Origin: Pegoplata infirma
Taxonomy: Eukaryota > Arthropoda > Insecta > Diptera > Anthomyiidae
Direction: 5' to 3'
DNA: 64,000 nucleotides
Assembly (NCBI GenBank): GCA_963921195.1
Contig: OY992538.1
Coordinates: 59,386,852-59,450,851 of the forward strand
Positions 1 through 11,654 of the stretch are shown here, piece after piece (the first letter of the stretch is position 1; every line of letters starts with the position of its first letter). The position numbers were made by a program, and so were the translations under genes. The notes below the pieces were generated by a model. The model saw only the letters and a list, made by a program, of their open reading frames with translations, was not told the DNA's origin and searched no databases.

Positions 1-240
1 CTTGAAATTCGGTATAAATGTTCGTTTTGACTTCGAAAATTACATTATGAAAAATGTGGGAGGCCGGTTAAGGGCCACGCCCACTTATTTTAAAATTTGT
101 AATTTTGGTTATAATTTCTTTAAATATGGTATATATGCTCTCAATGACTGTAGAAATAATATCACAAAAAAAGGGGGCGGTCAGACAACTGCCACGCCCA
201 CTTTTTTAAAATATGTTTAAAAAATATGAAAAAAAAGTCG
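1..240. repeat. Partial repeat with two diverged ~119-bp units
   Basis: Two blocks sharing a GCCACGCCCACTT core followed by TTTTAAAAT lie about 119 bp apart (near 72 and 191). The local GC content is higher than in the surroundings. This looks like the tail of an interspersed repeat that starts before the window. The 72-codon frame here is not recognisable as protein. Confidence 0.4.
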
Positions 241-734
241 GCGTCGCAGACGGTCGCAAAAGTTAGCCGTTGAAATAAGTACTATGGATATTGCTCAATA
301 TATCTGAAAAAGTCCGGCGACCAATACGGACCAAACACAAAAGTTCTATTCCATCAAAAAAAAAAATTATATAATTTTCTTTTCAAAAATTTGTATTTTG
401 TTAAAAATTTAATTAAAAATAGAAAAATTTTTTTTTTTAAAAAAAGAAAAGATATGACTTAAAGCATTTAAATATCCCTTAAAATTACCAAAAAAGAGTG
501 GATAAATATCTCTTTTTGTTCAAAAGTTACAACAGTTTAAACTTGACTTAATTTATGCGAAATAATGTGCACTAGTTACAGGATTTTACAAGATGCAACT
601 TTATGCACCCACCTGTTAGTAACGAACAGAATTATCGATCTTATGTGATTATTTCCGTGCTATTAGGAATGTTCTATAATACATACAAACATATCATGAA
701 AATCGGGGAACTTTTTTTTTTGATTTTTGTCGTG
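241..734. other. AT-rich spacer, no gene seen
   Basis: Homopolymer-rich AT sequence. I see no coding signal, RNA gene or clear repeat boundary here. Confidence 0.5.
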
Positions 735-1005
735 ATAGATTGGCCAAATGTGGCATGTGCAGTGGTTCAAAAGTTATGAGCAAAAGAGTAAATTTCGGCA
801 AGGGTGTTTCGCGAATTTACGAGATAAAAAACACGATAACTTTCGAAAGACAATAATAAGACTGCTGAAGCTTGACATATATCTTTACCGTTCCCCAGGT
901 CTGTTTGGTATTAAATTTCAGCTCAATCGGTCCAGTGGTTAAAAAGTTTTAAGCAAAACCCTGAATTTCAGATTAGTCTCATCTTAAATGCGACGTGTTT
1001 AACAA

Positions 1006-1612
1006 CACTAAGAAAATTATGTCATTAACTGGTTGTAGGTTATTTTAAAAAGTAATCAGTAAAGTTATTTTAAAAGAAAAATCATTAATCTGTTTCTGTA
1101 GTTTAAAAAAAAAATAATTTACTGTACACCCAAAAAAAAAAACGTTGGTATTCAATACTAAAAATTTAACTAATTTTAGTCCAAAAGGACCTAGTGCAGA
1201 AATTGGTAACCAATACTAAAATTTTCAACTAATATTAGACAAAATCAGTAAAAATTACTAATGTTAGTACTTTGAAGATACTAAAATTAGTAACCAATTA
1301 GTAGATTTTGGTACAATATCACTTACTAAACCTTTTACTGTAGAATTATTTTGAGTGTATTAAAAACGAATTTTCTGTTACATTTAATTTCGGCAGTAAA
1401 AAATTTCTTCTATAGTTTTACTGTTTTTCAATACAAAATAACTGAATATTCACTAGTTTTTTAATGTTTTGGTTAGTAATTAAATTAACATTTAAAATTG
1501 ACTGTAATATGTTTTTATTTTAAATGAAAAAACAGTGAAATGTTTTTTAAATAAAATTTCATTTGTTTTAAGTGAATATTCACTGGAATTTACCTACATA
1601 ATTTTTTGAGTG
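1006..1612. mobile_element. TA-type MITE family B, copy 1 (split by MITE A)
   Basis: Ends are CACTAAGAAAATTATGTCA on the left and ATAATTTTTTGAGTG on the right. An inverted, uninterrupted copy occupies 49573-49967, where TA flanks both ends. This copy sits in the mini-me-like element at 735-2032; the empty target is recognisable near 37990-38035. It contains an inserted family A element at 1127-1357. Confidence 0.8.
1127..1357. mobile_element. TA-flanked MITE family A, copy 1
   Basis: The 231-bp element begins CACCCAAAAAAA and ends AATTATTTTGAGTG, with TA on each side. The uninterrupted relative at 49573-49967 reads straight through this point with a single TA, so the duplication is TA, as for Tc1/mariner-type DNA transposons. 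The interior consists of short inverted TTAGTA/TACTAA motifs. Other copies lie at 24388-24616 and 26831-27018. Confidence 0.88.
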
Positions 1613-2142
1613 AAGTTTTAAAAGCATCTTAACAATGCTTTTCAAACTTGTTTAGTTTTAAAGCAATGCTTTTGAAACTTATTTAGTTTTAAAAGCATTG
1701 GTAACTTAAAAATTACACTCGAAAAAAATTTTACACTCAAAAAAAAAATTAGTTTTTTTTTTACAGAAATGACAATGTTTTGTGTACATACGTACGTGCA
1801 TTCACTCAGAAATATTTTTACAGTAAAAATAAACATTACACTCGAAAAAAATTTTACACTCAAAAAAAACATTAGTAATTTTTTTTTTTTTTAATGACAA
1901 AAAAGAGTTTTTTACTCAAAATAAAATATTTCTAATCAAAATTGAAAATTTTTTCCAGTTAAAAAATGTACTATCCTTTAAAAAATGCATTGTGGAGGGT
2001 ATTCATAGATTCGGCAAAGTCGTATTTAACTTAGTTGATTGTTTTGCGATATTAGAATAAAAGGATGTGAAACTTTTAAAAACTTTATCAAAATATTTGG
2101 TTGAAAATTTTAAATGATATTGAATGATACAACACATATAGG

Positions 2143-2384
2143 AAAATTAGGGGAGATCCTCCACATTTATTTGCTATCACTAGTGGCATCCTAAGACAAT
2201 TACAAATATTAAAAAAATATTTTATAAAATATAATTTTCTAAAACTTTGAAGCCATTTTAAAAGAAAATATGATCACAAAAAGAAAATCTGTAAATGCAG
2301 TTTTATTACATTTAGTCTCTAGTTTGAAACGTTTATTATCTAGTTCGTGTTTGTAAATTTTTCTTCATTTTTGTCGGACGGTGT
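2143..2384 (-). repeat. Family D foldback fragment
   Basis: Shares the CTGTAAATGCAGTTTTA block, the AAAACTTTGAAG block and the terminal GTCGGACGGTGT with copies at 13308-18085 and 59531-59750. Only one arm is present, so it is a fragment. Non-coding. Confidence 0.65.
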
Positions 2385-2389
2385 AATAT

Positions 2390-3570
2390 TTCCCATTCTA
2401 TTTTCCAAAGATTGTAATCCTTTAAAAACAAAAAGGGAAGTGTTATAAAATTGAATTTATTGAATTAACACTAAAGTATTTATAATACATATTTCCGCAA
2501 ATTTCCCAGTAAAAACACCCCAAAAACACATCCTCAGGCAAAAAACTTTGAGAAAAAAACACAATACAAAAAACCAAAGAATTTTTGTGTTCTCTAAAGT
2601 AACAATAAAACGTTTTAACTTTTAAGTCATCTTTTAACAGACTTTTTAAGATTTTATTTGTATTACAACATTTCCAGCCACATACCACCCAACCACCCAC
2701 TCACTCCTCATTCTATATCTGTCTTACTTTTAGCCAAATAACTAACCTAGACTGTCGCAGACTCCTGGAGATGTTTAACATCCTGCCCTTTTGTAAATTC
2801 ATAATAAAAACACAAAAGTAAAAACTCCGGGTATTAAAAAAGAAAAAAATGGTCGCCAACGGCAATTGTAAAAAGTATGAAATGAAATGTATAAAATAAA
2901 TGTTAAGAAATATTATAGATGCCAATACCAAACAAATGCTGTGCCACACCGTGCTATAACGCACCAACTCCAACTACCAAAAAATAAAACTTTTCTCCGT
3001 CAATATGGTTAACACACACACACTTGTAACATTCAGCCATTTGTTACAATATGAAAAAAAAATTGAACGCAATCATAAAAATTTTTTTGTTGAAACATTT
3101 TCGCTATTGATGCCGAAATTGTTAACAAAAAATAAATAAATAAATAAAACAGTCAAGAAAATGTAATTTTTTTTTAAATTTTGTTAGGTGTATGAGAAAA
3201 GGTGAACCGTTGTGTGTGTGTGCTCACTATGACGCCACCTTGTATTATTGTGGTAAAACGTAAAAAACACAATGGGATCGGAATCAACAAATTTTTTATA
3301 TTCTGAGATATCGTTAATAAAAAGTCCTAGATTCGGAGACATTCGTAAAGAGAGAATTTTCAGTTTCAGAAACGCTTTATTTTTTTTTTATAAAAAAAAT
3401 TCTAAGTTTTTGAGACAGTTTTCCATAAAATGAATGAACATTGTCTTATAAAAAAATTATCCGATAAGAACAAAGTTGCAGATTAATATTTTTTTATGAA
3501 AAAAACTCGTAATTGCAAAAAAAAAAAAAATAATGAATAAAAATGGTGAAAAAATTAAAAAAAAGGATGA
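2390..3570. other. Spacer without recognised features
   Basis: AT-rich sequence with short GT/CA runs near 3010 and 3210. The open frames of 85 and 86 codons near 2443-2973 have no recognisable domains and strongly biased AT composition. I do not call a gene. Confidence 0.45.
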
Positions 3571-3660
3571 TAGTTAAATTCGGCCTAACCATGATCAAAA
3601 AACGTTGTACTGATTTTTTGAAATATGTACTGATTGTACTGATTTTTGAACATTTCAACA

Positions 3661-4000
3661 TAAAACAAGTAAAAAAGTTAAATTCGGCCTTGCCGAATGT
3701 TGTGATACCCTCCACAATTTTAAAAAGATTATTGCAATAAACTTTATTTTAAAGGAAATTACTTTTGAAAAAAAAAAAAAAAATCCGCGAAAAAAAATTT
3801 TGGTAAAAAAATCCGCGATTTTTTTCTTTTTTTGTCAAAAAATATGTTCGTACTTGTTTAAATACCATTTGGTGTTCAATTATGTTCACATATGCCAACC
3901 AGAATCCAAATTAAAGCATTTTGTATTTTTAGGTTATGTTGAATGTACTGAAATTTTTGAGGTGTGCTTACATTTTCGTTCATAACTTTTGAACCGCTGC
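3661..4000 (+). mobile_element. Mini-me/INE-1-like element, 5' part
   Basis: Starts AAAACAAGTAAAAAAGTTAA, continues through GCCTTGCCGAATG and ATACCCTCCAC, and breaks near 4000 at CATAACTTTTGAACCGCTG. It lacks the (GTCY)n core and 3' end. A second stub of the same start (AGTTAAATTCGGCCT) occurs at 3572. Confidence 0.75.
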
Positions 4001-4559
4001 ACAGTGGGTTCGATGGTACCCAAAATGGCGATTAATTCAGATAAGCAGTATTTTTAGAATATTATATTTTTTTATTGATAACATAATATAAACACGTAAA
4101 AATACACATTTTGGAAAAAAAAAATTGGAAAAAAAATTTTTTTTTAACCTGTTAGGCGTTTTTTTGTTTTTCGGAAAAAAGGGTTATAGTCAGCGTTGCC
4201 AGAATTTAAAAACAAAAAAAGCTAGATTTTTTAAAAAAACCCGCTAAAAAAAGCTAAAAAAGTTGAAAAAAAGCTAAGAAATAAAGCTAAACTTTTTTTA
4301 ATTGATTTAAATTAGCTTTTTCATCGATTTTACAATTGAATTGTAAAATAGGGATCTGTTATTTCTTTCTGTTATTTCTTCTATATTTGGGACTAAAATT
4401 ATGCTTATTAATAAACAAAATATTAAAATATAACAAATCTTCATAATTTAAAAAAAAAAAAATAAGGATTAAAAATAATACAATCAAGAAAATCTTTAAC
4501 GTTAACAAATTCAAATTGCATTTCAGAAATTTCAAAACGTTGTGTATAAATTTCCAAAT

Positions 4560-4870
4560 AAATACTAGAGCGCTTTTAAGAATTTTTTGTGATTTTTTTA
4601 AAAGTACGTAAAAAACAAAAATTTTGAAGAAAAAAAAATTGAAATTTGGACCATTATTGAAGAAGTTATGAGTAAAAGAAGTTTGAGTAAAGGAACAAAC
4701 TACCAATTTTTAAAAATTCGATATCTTTTGAACGGGTCATCAAAAAAATTTGAAAATTTACCACGAAGGAGTTTTCGAAGGGTACTAAAAACTGTTAACA
4801 AATTGGGAAAATCTAAAAAAAAAATTTTCAAAGTGTCCGATTTGATATGGAATGCCCCAAATACAACACT
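4560..4870. repeat. Family C foldback arm fragment
   Basis: Closely matches the outer arms of the foldback at 23194-25343, ending at GGAATGCCCC. A 79-codon open frame here shares its N-terminal residues MSKRSLSKG with a minus-strand frame at 23159-23473. The match follows from arm homology, and another copy near 25175 is broken, so I treat it as non-coding. Confidence 0.65.
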
Positions 4871-4983
4871 TTCCCAACAATTTTTCAGAAAATACAAACA
4901 ATATTAAAAAAATTTACAAATACATTTCAGAAATCTTCATTTATATTTTAAAAATTTTTAATAAATAAAAAAGCTTTTATTTC

Positions 4984-5122
4984 GAGCTCGAGGCCAGTAT
5001 TGAAAATAAATTTTATTTTTATTCGTTGCCGATATTTCGACACTCTTTGAGTATTATCAGAGTATCGAAATATCGGCAACGAATAAAAATAAAATGTATT
5101 TTTATTACTGGCCTTGAGCTCA
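4984..5122. repeat. Hairpin with near-perfect arms
   Basis: Arms centred on CGTTGCCGATATTTCGA and its complement flank a short loop near 5040-5063. The outer ends read GAGCTCGAGGCCAGTA and TACTGGCCTTGAGCTC. Probably a small foldback MITE. Confidence 0.7.
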
Positions 5123-5394
5123 AAATTAAAGCATTTTTATTTCTATATAGAAATTTCGAACAAAAACAACTTTAATAAAAAAATTTTAATTTTATTTCAC
5201 AAAACACTAAATATGTTTTAGAAACTTCTTTATATGTTCCAAAAATTTCATTTTCTCAAATTTATATTTAAGAAATTTCTAAATACATTTTAAATATGTT
5301 TATTAAAGTTTTAAAAATTTTCAATTACTTATTAGAATTCTTAAAAAAAATAAAATTAAAAAAAAACTTCCTAAAACTCATTTATAGTACGTTC

Positions 5395-5830
5395 AGATTG
5401 GCCTCGAAACCCCGTTTAACGAGGTTTCGAGCCAAACCTCATTTGAAAATACGTATTTTCCCTCACAAATTTAAACCTTTTTATAGTGAGGTTTCAACGA
5501 ATGTACGATCGAAACCTTATAAATTTCATATTTTTACCACTGTGCGACAATGAGAAATAGAGAAAATGGGAAAATGACAAAAATAAAAAAATAAATAAAT
5601 TCATTTATTTACCAAATTTCTTCAAAATATTTATTTATTTGAAATAAAAATAAAATTAAAACGTGAAAAAAATAATTTCCGCGTAATTAAATCATTTAAA
5701 AAAAATATTTTTGTGTATGATAGTTTCCGAAACCTACATAAGTGTCAAAATTGTGGTGTGTGAACAGGTGAGTTTTTAAATTGAAAATACGAGGTTTCAA
5801 CGGGGTTTCGAAGCCAATCTGAACATAGTA
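5395..5830. mobile_element. PIF/Harbinger-like MITE, 436 bp
   Basis: Inverted ends TAGTACGTTCAGATTGGC and GCCAATCTGAACATAGTA continue into CCTCGAAACCCCGTT and its complement. The element is flanked by TTA on both sides (5392-5394 and 5831-5833), the 3-bp target typical of PIF/Harbinger. It lies inside the hAT-like element at 4191-6109. Confidence 0.7.
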
Positions 5831-6499
5831 TTAGACAAACTTTAAAATATAAATAGTTAGATGTTTCTGAAATATAATTGTGTTTTTGAACACAACTAGA
5901 TATTTTTCAATTAAAACTTAATGTTTCTTCTCTTTTTAAATTGATATTAATGAAAAAAAATTTAAGAAAGTCCAAAAAAAGCTAAAAAAAAGCCAAAAAT
6001 TTTTCAAAAAAAGCTAAAAAATCCGCTTAAAGCTAAATGCAAAATTTTCCCGCGAAAAATTTAAAAAAAAGCTAAATCTAGCGGGAAAAAAGCTAAATTG
6101 GCAACGCTGGTTATAGTTCACAATTTTTGCTGTAACTTTGGAATGAAAAGCGATAAATTAATAAACAAAAATGAAAATTAAAGTGCACATAATGTGCTCT
6201 CAAAGTAATTAAAGAAAGAACGCATAATATGTATTTATATTATTATAATTTTTTTTTTAAATCCAATTTTTGTTTTTCACAAAATCTCATAAATGTACAA
6301 ATTTATCTGAAAAAAGTGATTTATGGGAATATTATAGTTTTTTATTAAGGAATTATCATAAATACATAAAAACACAGCATTTTAGAAAGAAAAAACTTAA
6401 CAAAAAAATTTTTTTTTTAATCTCTTAGTCGTTTTTTATGTTTTTGGAAAAAAGCACGAAACCCTTGAACATGTAATAAAGCTACAAAAAACAAATGGA

Positions 6500-7112
6500 G
6501 GAGACGTTTTTTTCGCGTAGGGGGGGGGGGGGGGTTTACCGGTAGACTATGGGATACACCTTCCCCTCGCGATAAATGTTGCCAAAAAAATAGATGTCAG
6601 TTTTTACACCTAATTAATACAAATTTATCATTATTTAAATTATTTTTTCTATACACGCCCCCAAAAAGGGGCGGACCGAAAAAATTGGTATTCCTGATCC
6701 CCCTTGGTTCAAATTCAGGTCGATGAACTTCATATGGCATTAAAATGTTTCATTTATTGAACAAATATACAAATAAAACTTGTAAAAAAAAATATTTTTC
6801 TGGGGTAGTTTTAGTTCTTCAAGGGGGAACTTTTTCCCCCCTGGTCCGATTTTGCTCGTTCAAGAACTTAACCAGCCTATGATCATTATACATATTTGTG
6901 ACAAACTTCAGGATTCTAGCTCTTGTTTTATGTACTTTATGGTGTGTTCAACAACAGACGGACGGACGGACACACGGTTAGTCACAGAATGTCTTAGAAT
7001 CGATCAGTGATCAATAATATACACTTTGTTGGGTCCTAGACCCATATTTCGATGCGTTACATATGGAATGACAAAGTGAGTATAAGCCCATACTGTAGTT
7101 GAAGGGTATTAA
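6500..7112 (+). mobile_element. Mini-me-like element, divergent subfamily with poly-G run
   Basis: Contains GGGGCGGACCGAAAAAATT, CTTTTTCCCCCCTGGTCCGA, a short (GGAC)n run near 6957-6973, the ATCGATCAGTGATCAATAATA core, CATATTTCGATGCGTTAC and a 3' GGGTATTAAC. The related reverse copy is at 53968-54656. A G homopolymer of about 16 bases lies near 6520-6536. Confidence 0.65.
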
Positions 7113-7689
7113 CACACATATAATGGATTTGTTTAATAAATGATACCCCAGACTTTTTACACAAAAATGGGAATAAAAAAAAAAGGGCCGGGCATTGTCC
7201 GTACTTTTTTTTCTTTTAAATAAAAGCTGATATCCTATACTTTTTTGAAATCCACAAAACTAAACCCAACTATTACTAACTTCATATGTGTGGCCCATTA
7301 AATATGGAAAATATCCCAATTTTGGACCCTTTTTAAAAAAATTATTAAAAACATTGAGACACAGTTTTTATAAACAAAAAAAATTTAGAAATTTAGCTTA
7401 ATCCCTGGTGTTTAAGGTTCCATTATAAAAGATTTTCTTTTAAAAGACTTAATACCACTAATAATCGCATAAATTGTAAAAAATTTCAATTTTTTTTACT
7501 TTTTTCAAAAACTGCAATAATTTGTTAACTTTGACAGCTCACCGAAAAAAAAGTAAACAACTTACAATTAGTTGATTGATTTTGATAACTAGTGTTGCAG
7601 AATTTTATCTACTTTTACCCCATACCAAATTTTATAACAAAAACTTCATTTATAAATTTCAATTAATCGCCACTTTGGCATCATTTGAA

Positions 7690-8985
7690 CCCAATGTGCG
7701 CTGCACAGTGATTCGTTTCATTGGCAAAAATCAAAAAAAAAAGTATGTCTTCAATATTGATGATTTTTTGTATTTTTACAGTTTAATAGTAAACTAAAAG
7801 AAATATGTACTTTTCTGATTTTTAAGAAGTCATATGTTGCCACAAGAGGGCGCTAAATTATGGAAATTCAACGCTATTGTGTTAAAACCTAAAAATTGAT
7901 TTTTATAGGTTTACTAAAATAATTATGAAAAATCGAATTTTGAAGAAATCAACGAACTTTTTTTTGCAAAAGTTACTTTAATATATTAGCTAAATGTTGT
8001 ATTTGCATTTTTTTAGAATTAATCTTAAAATACATTTTTGTATTGCTCTGAAATCAATATTTTTTCTACCGAATTCCCAAAAATTGACAAATTTTGATGG
8101 AATGCATAAAAAAAGTTCGTGAGTCAAAAAATTATTTTAATCGCTTTTTCGATAGCTCGGACTATGGTTTATAAGGCAAAACAATAAAAATAACTAAGTT
8201 TTTGTCTGAAGTTGAAAAAAAGTTAGGTTTTTTTTGTGTCTTTATTTAATTTTTTTCAAAAGCTATATTATTAATGGAAAAAATATTAAAAAAAAAAATT
8301 TAATATTAAGTATTTTTTCTTACACATTGATATATTATATAGTATTCTGTAAAAATATAATAAAAAATCAGAAAAAAAATATGCAGTACGTGGGCCGTTT
8401 TGCTTTAAAAGTTATCTATGACTTTTACTAAAATCCCCAAAATCACCAAATTTTAATGGCCTTCATAAAAAAAGTTCGTGAATAAAATTTTTTTGTTTTT
8501 CATTTTTTTTGTAGCTTTAACTATGTTTTATAAGATCAAAAAATAAAAATAACTAAGTTTTTTTTTTTTTTAAGTTGAAAAAAAATTTTTTTAAAAAATC
8601 TAAAATTGAATTATTTTTTTTTTTTTATTTTATGTACTGTAAATAAAATTAAAAAAATACATCAACATTTTCGTGTTTTTTTATATAAAGGGATTTATTG
8701 TATTGTATACCATAAATTTATAGTAAAAAATTCGATGAAGTAAGTATACAGTGGGCCATTTTGCTTTAAAACCAGTATTTGATTTTCGTTGGTATCCCAA
8801 ATCAAAACCATTTTTTTTTTGAGATACATAAAAAAAGTTCGTACTCAAAAATTATTTTTTATTGATTTTTCTAACATCCTGGACTGTTTTCTATGCAATC
8901 AAATAATAAAAATAACTAAGTTTTTGAAAAAAACGAAAAAAAAAAAAAATTTTAGTACCAAAAAAAATTTTTTTTTTTAGTTTTT
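7690..8985. repeat. ~360-bp tandem array, three or more diverged units
   Basis: The block CATAAAAAAAGTTCGT followed about 60 bp later by AATAAAAATAACTAAGTTTTT recurs at about 8107, 8467 and 8828, a spacing close to 360 bp. Linked blocks GTGGGCCGTTTTGCTTTAAA (8390) and GTGGGCCATTTTGCTTTAAA (8750) keep the same spacing. Units are diverged, with many poly-A/T tracts. No gene seen. Confidence 0.7.
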
Positions 8986-10317
8986 TGTTATTAACGGGTT
9001 ATATACTTAGAAATAAAGCAAGTATTAAACGAGTTTACTTAAAACTTATTTTGAATAAATTTATTTTCGTAATGCAACAGGAAATAAGTGTTGTGAATGT
9101 TTTGTATTTGCAGTTATTAGGTATTTTTATATTTTTGACTATATTTAAAAAAAAGGATATATTAACAGCTTTTTTGTTACAGCAAGTAACTCAACGAAAT
9201 TTGGCACACTTATTAACGTTATTTGATCTAATCTATATTAAAAATTTGATAGCAATTGAAAGATTTTTAAAATAGTTACAGCGATTTCAAGAAAAAGGAT
9301 ATATGGCAGCCACGCGAGTCCTTTCTCAGATTAAAATACAAATGTTGTACGTCGATGGTTATCTAAATTTCTAAGACAATAACTAAGTTAAGTAATTTTA
9401 TATCAAGTTTTGTGGCTAAAACTCCACTTTTAAATTTCAGGATATACGACAGGTACAAATGTCCTTCGACCGATTTGCTCAAAATTTTTATTTTTTTTCT
9501 ATTAATTAATTTTGTGCTTGCGTACCAAATTTGGAAAATCGTTGACAACTCTTTCTATTTTATTTTTGTGATTAAAATATATTAACACTTTATTGCAGTT
9601 TTTAAAAAGGATATATAAATAACTTTTGTTTTACAGAACCGATTTCAGCGAAATTTGGCACACACATTGACATCACTTATTCAAATTTTTCCAAAATATT
9701 TCAAGAGTATCGAGTAATTTTTGAGCGATTTACAATTTTTTTAAGAAAAAGGATATATGGCAGCCACACGAGTCCTTGCTTCAATCTTGAAAAAAATTTA
9801 CACATAAAATACTGTATCAAAATTGGTAACATTGACAAAATTTGGGAATTTTGTGGCCATTTTTGTAGTTTTAATCACATATTTAAGTTTCAGGATATAT
9901 GGGGAGTAGGCGTGTCCTTGCTCCGATTTTTCCAAAAACTCGTTTTTTTCTTGACTAGATAATTAAATGCTTGTGTTCCAAATTTCAGAAATCTGCGACC
10001 AATATTCTATTTTTGCCCACTCGATATATGGGAACGAATCACTGTGCGCTGAACCGATATCGCTCAAATGCAATACCAAACTTCTCGGGAGAACTTCCAA
10101 TAAATATGTTAAGTTTCAGTCATCTCTGTGCAATATTTTGTCCGCGACAGCATTTTCCACAGACAGACAGACAGACGAACATCGCTAGAATGTCTTAAAA
10201 TCGATCGGGCATCATGAATATATATACTTTATGGGGTCCCAGACCGATATTTCGATGAGTTACAAACGGAATGACAAACTTATATATACCCTCTATCACT
10301 AAGTGGAGGGTGTAAAA
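8986..10317 (+). mobile_element. Long mini-me-like element with internal ~450-bp repeats
   Basis: The 3' part holds AACCGATATCGCTCAAATGC, (CAGA)n near 10160-10175, ATCGCTAGAATGTCTTAAAA, an ATATATATA run, CCGATATTTCGATGAGTTAC and a GTGGAGGGTGT end. The 5' part contains two diverged units of about 450 bp starting AAAAGGATATAT (9155 and 9607), each with GCAGCCAC(G/A)CGAGTCCTT. The 96-codon frame at 8985-9275 lies in this repeat and has no known domain. Confidence 0.7.
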
Positions 10318-10699
10318 ATTGTTTTTTCTTATTAAAAAAAAAATAATCGCGAATATCGCTAATACATACGCTAATTTTGTAAAAACTGATATTACAATGG
10401 GATTTAGAGTTTACGAACTATCTATATCGTAAATTCAAATCCAACTAAAAATATTTGTACTGAACCAATTTTTTCACGAAAATAAAAATTTTTCGCGAAC
10501 AAGAACTGGTTTTGGCGAACAAAAAATTCACGGTATTATGGTTTGTTATGTTTGTTTAACAGACTTAAATGGTTCTGAATTTAGAAATGATCGTAAAAGT
10601 TTAAAAATATCGTTTTTATTGTACATGAGCATCAACATTTTAAATCACGAATATGAGCGCTAACTTCGAAAAACGGCTAGCACCATTGATTTCAGCGTA

Positions 10700-10925
10700 C
10701 TCTAATTAACTTTACCAGTAGGTTGCCCAGCTTGTTAAAAAAAACGTGTCAAATTCGAGCACAGTGTTATTATCCAATTTACAAATCGAAGTTTAAGAAA
10801 ATAAAAAAAAATAATTCTTATTTCCTTTTTTATTAGTCGGTAGCTTACATAGTCAAACTGAGGTGACGTCCTGCATCATTTTTAAAATTAGACACCAGCC
10901 TAAAAACATTATCATGTTAAAAAAA
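10700..10925 (+). repeat. CACCAGCAGGTGA-module repeat, copy 1
   Basis: Degraded ACCAGTAGGTTG start, TTATTATCCAA, CAAACTGAGGTGACGTCCTGC and ACACCAGCCTAAAAACATTA with TCATGTTAAAAAA. The same module recurs at 11655-12068, 42055-42160 and 52515-52690, always in plus orientation. Function unknown. Confidence 0.6.
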
Positions 10926-10959
10926 AATAGAACTTCCGAAAAAAAAAAAAAATTTGAGA

Positions 10960-11240
10960 AAAAAATTAATCCGCGATATAATTCTGTATCCAATTTCGAT
11001 CACATGTGTCCACCAGAAGCCGATTTAAAACATTTTATAGTTTTAGGTTATGTGGAATGTACAAAAATTTTCGAACCGATATCGCTCAAATGCAATACCA
11101 AACTTCTTAGGACTACAACAAGTAAATATGATAAGTCTCAGTTATATCTGTTTAATAACTTGGCCGTAATCCCCATTTTAACAGACGGACATCGCTATAT
11201 TGTCTTAAGATATTTCGATGTGTTACAAACGGAATGACAA
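10960..11240 (+). mobile_element. Degraded mini-me-like element
   Basis: Matches the central part of the family (CCGCGATATAATT, AGAAGCCGATTTAAAACATT, AACCGATATCGCTCAAATGC) and the 3' block TATTTCGATGTGTTACAAAC. The TA run and most of the (GTCY)n tract are deleted. The 124-codon frame spanning it is coincidental. Confidence 0.65.
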
Positions 11241-11459
11241 ACAAATTTTTGAAAATAAAATTATTGTAAAAAAAGTTTACAAAAAAAATTTCAGAAAAAA
11301 ATAAAAAAAATCAGCATAAAAAAATGTTTGGTAAAAAAAATGGTCACTTTTTGGAATTTCGCTTAAAAGCAATTATAAATTATTTTATAGAATTTAACAA
11401 TCTCACTTGATTTTAGTACATTTGTTAAACAAATGGAGTCAGAATTTTAGACTGAAAAA

Positions 11460-11645
11460 GTAGTTTTAGTGAAAAAAATAAGGAACAAATTAAAAGAAAA
11501 AAACATTTTTTTTGATGAAAAAAGAAAAAAAAATTTCACGAAAAAAAATTTTTGAGGAAAAAAAAAAATTGACGGAGAAAAAATTATGAAAAAAAATTAG
11601 ACGAACAAAGTTTTGGTGAAAAAAAAAATTATGAAATTTTTTTTA
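11460..11645. repeat. Purine-rich GATGAAAA-type simple repeat
   Basis: Irregular (G)ATGAAAAAAAAATT and GAAAAAAAA arrays directly precede a CACCAGCAGGTGA module. The same pairing is seen at 41700-42050, 52040-52510 and 63180-63580 (the last followed by a mini-me end). Confidence 0.6.
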
Positions 11646-11654
11646 TTTTATTCA

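Larger units (their letters stand above)
735..2032 (-). mobile_element. Mini-me/INE-1-like element, interrupted by nested MITEs
   Basis: On the minus strand this matches the complete-looking copy at 37651-38510. The CTTGGCCGAATCTATGAATACCCTCCAC-type 5' end lies near 1992-2032 (the core reads GTGGAGGGTATTCATAG on the plus strand), and the internal block around GGTTCAAAAGTTATGAGC lies near 765-785. The (GTCY)n tail is missing, so the copy is truncated. It is split by the element at 1006-1612. No coding capacity is seen. Confidence 0.7.
4191..6109. mobile_element. Non-autonomous hAT-like element, 1.9 kb
   Basis: Terminal inverted repeats read CAGCGTTGCCAG on the left and TTGGCAACGCTG on the right. 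They are flanked by a perfect 8-bp direct repeat GTTATAGT (4183-4190 and 6110-6117). The 8-bp duplication and CAGNG-type terminus are hallmarks of the hAT superfamily. Subterminal regions are rich in AAAAGCTAAA motifs on both sides. It carries a family C foldback end (about 4560-4870), a hairpin (4984-5122) and a Harbinger-like MITE (5395-5830). No transposase frame is visible. Confidence 0.85.
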
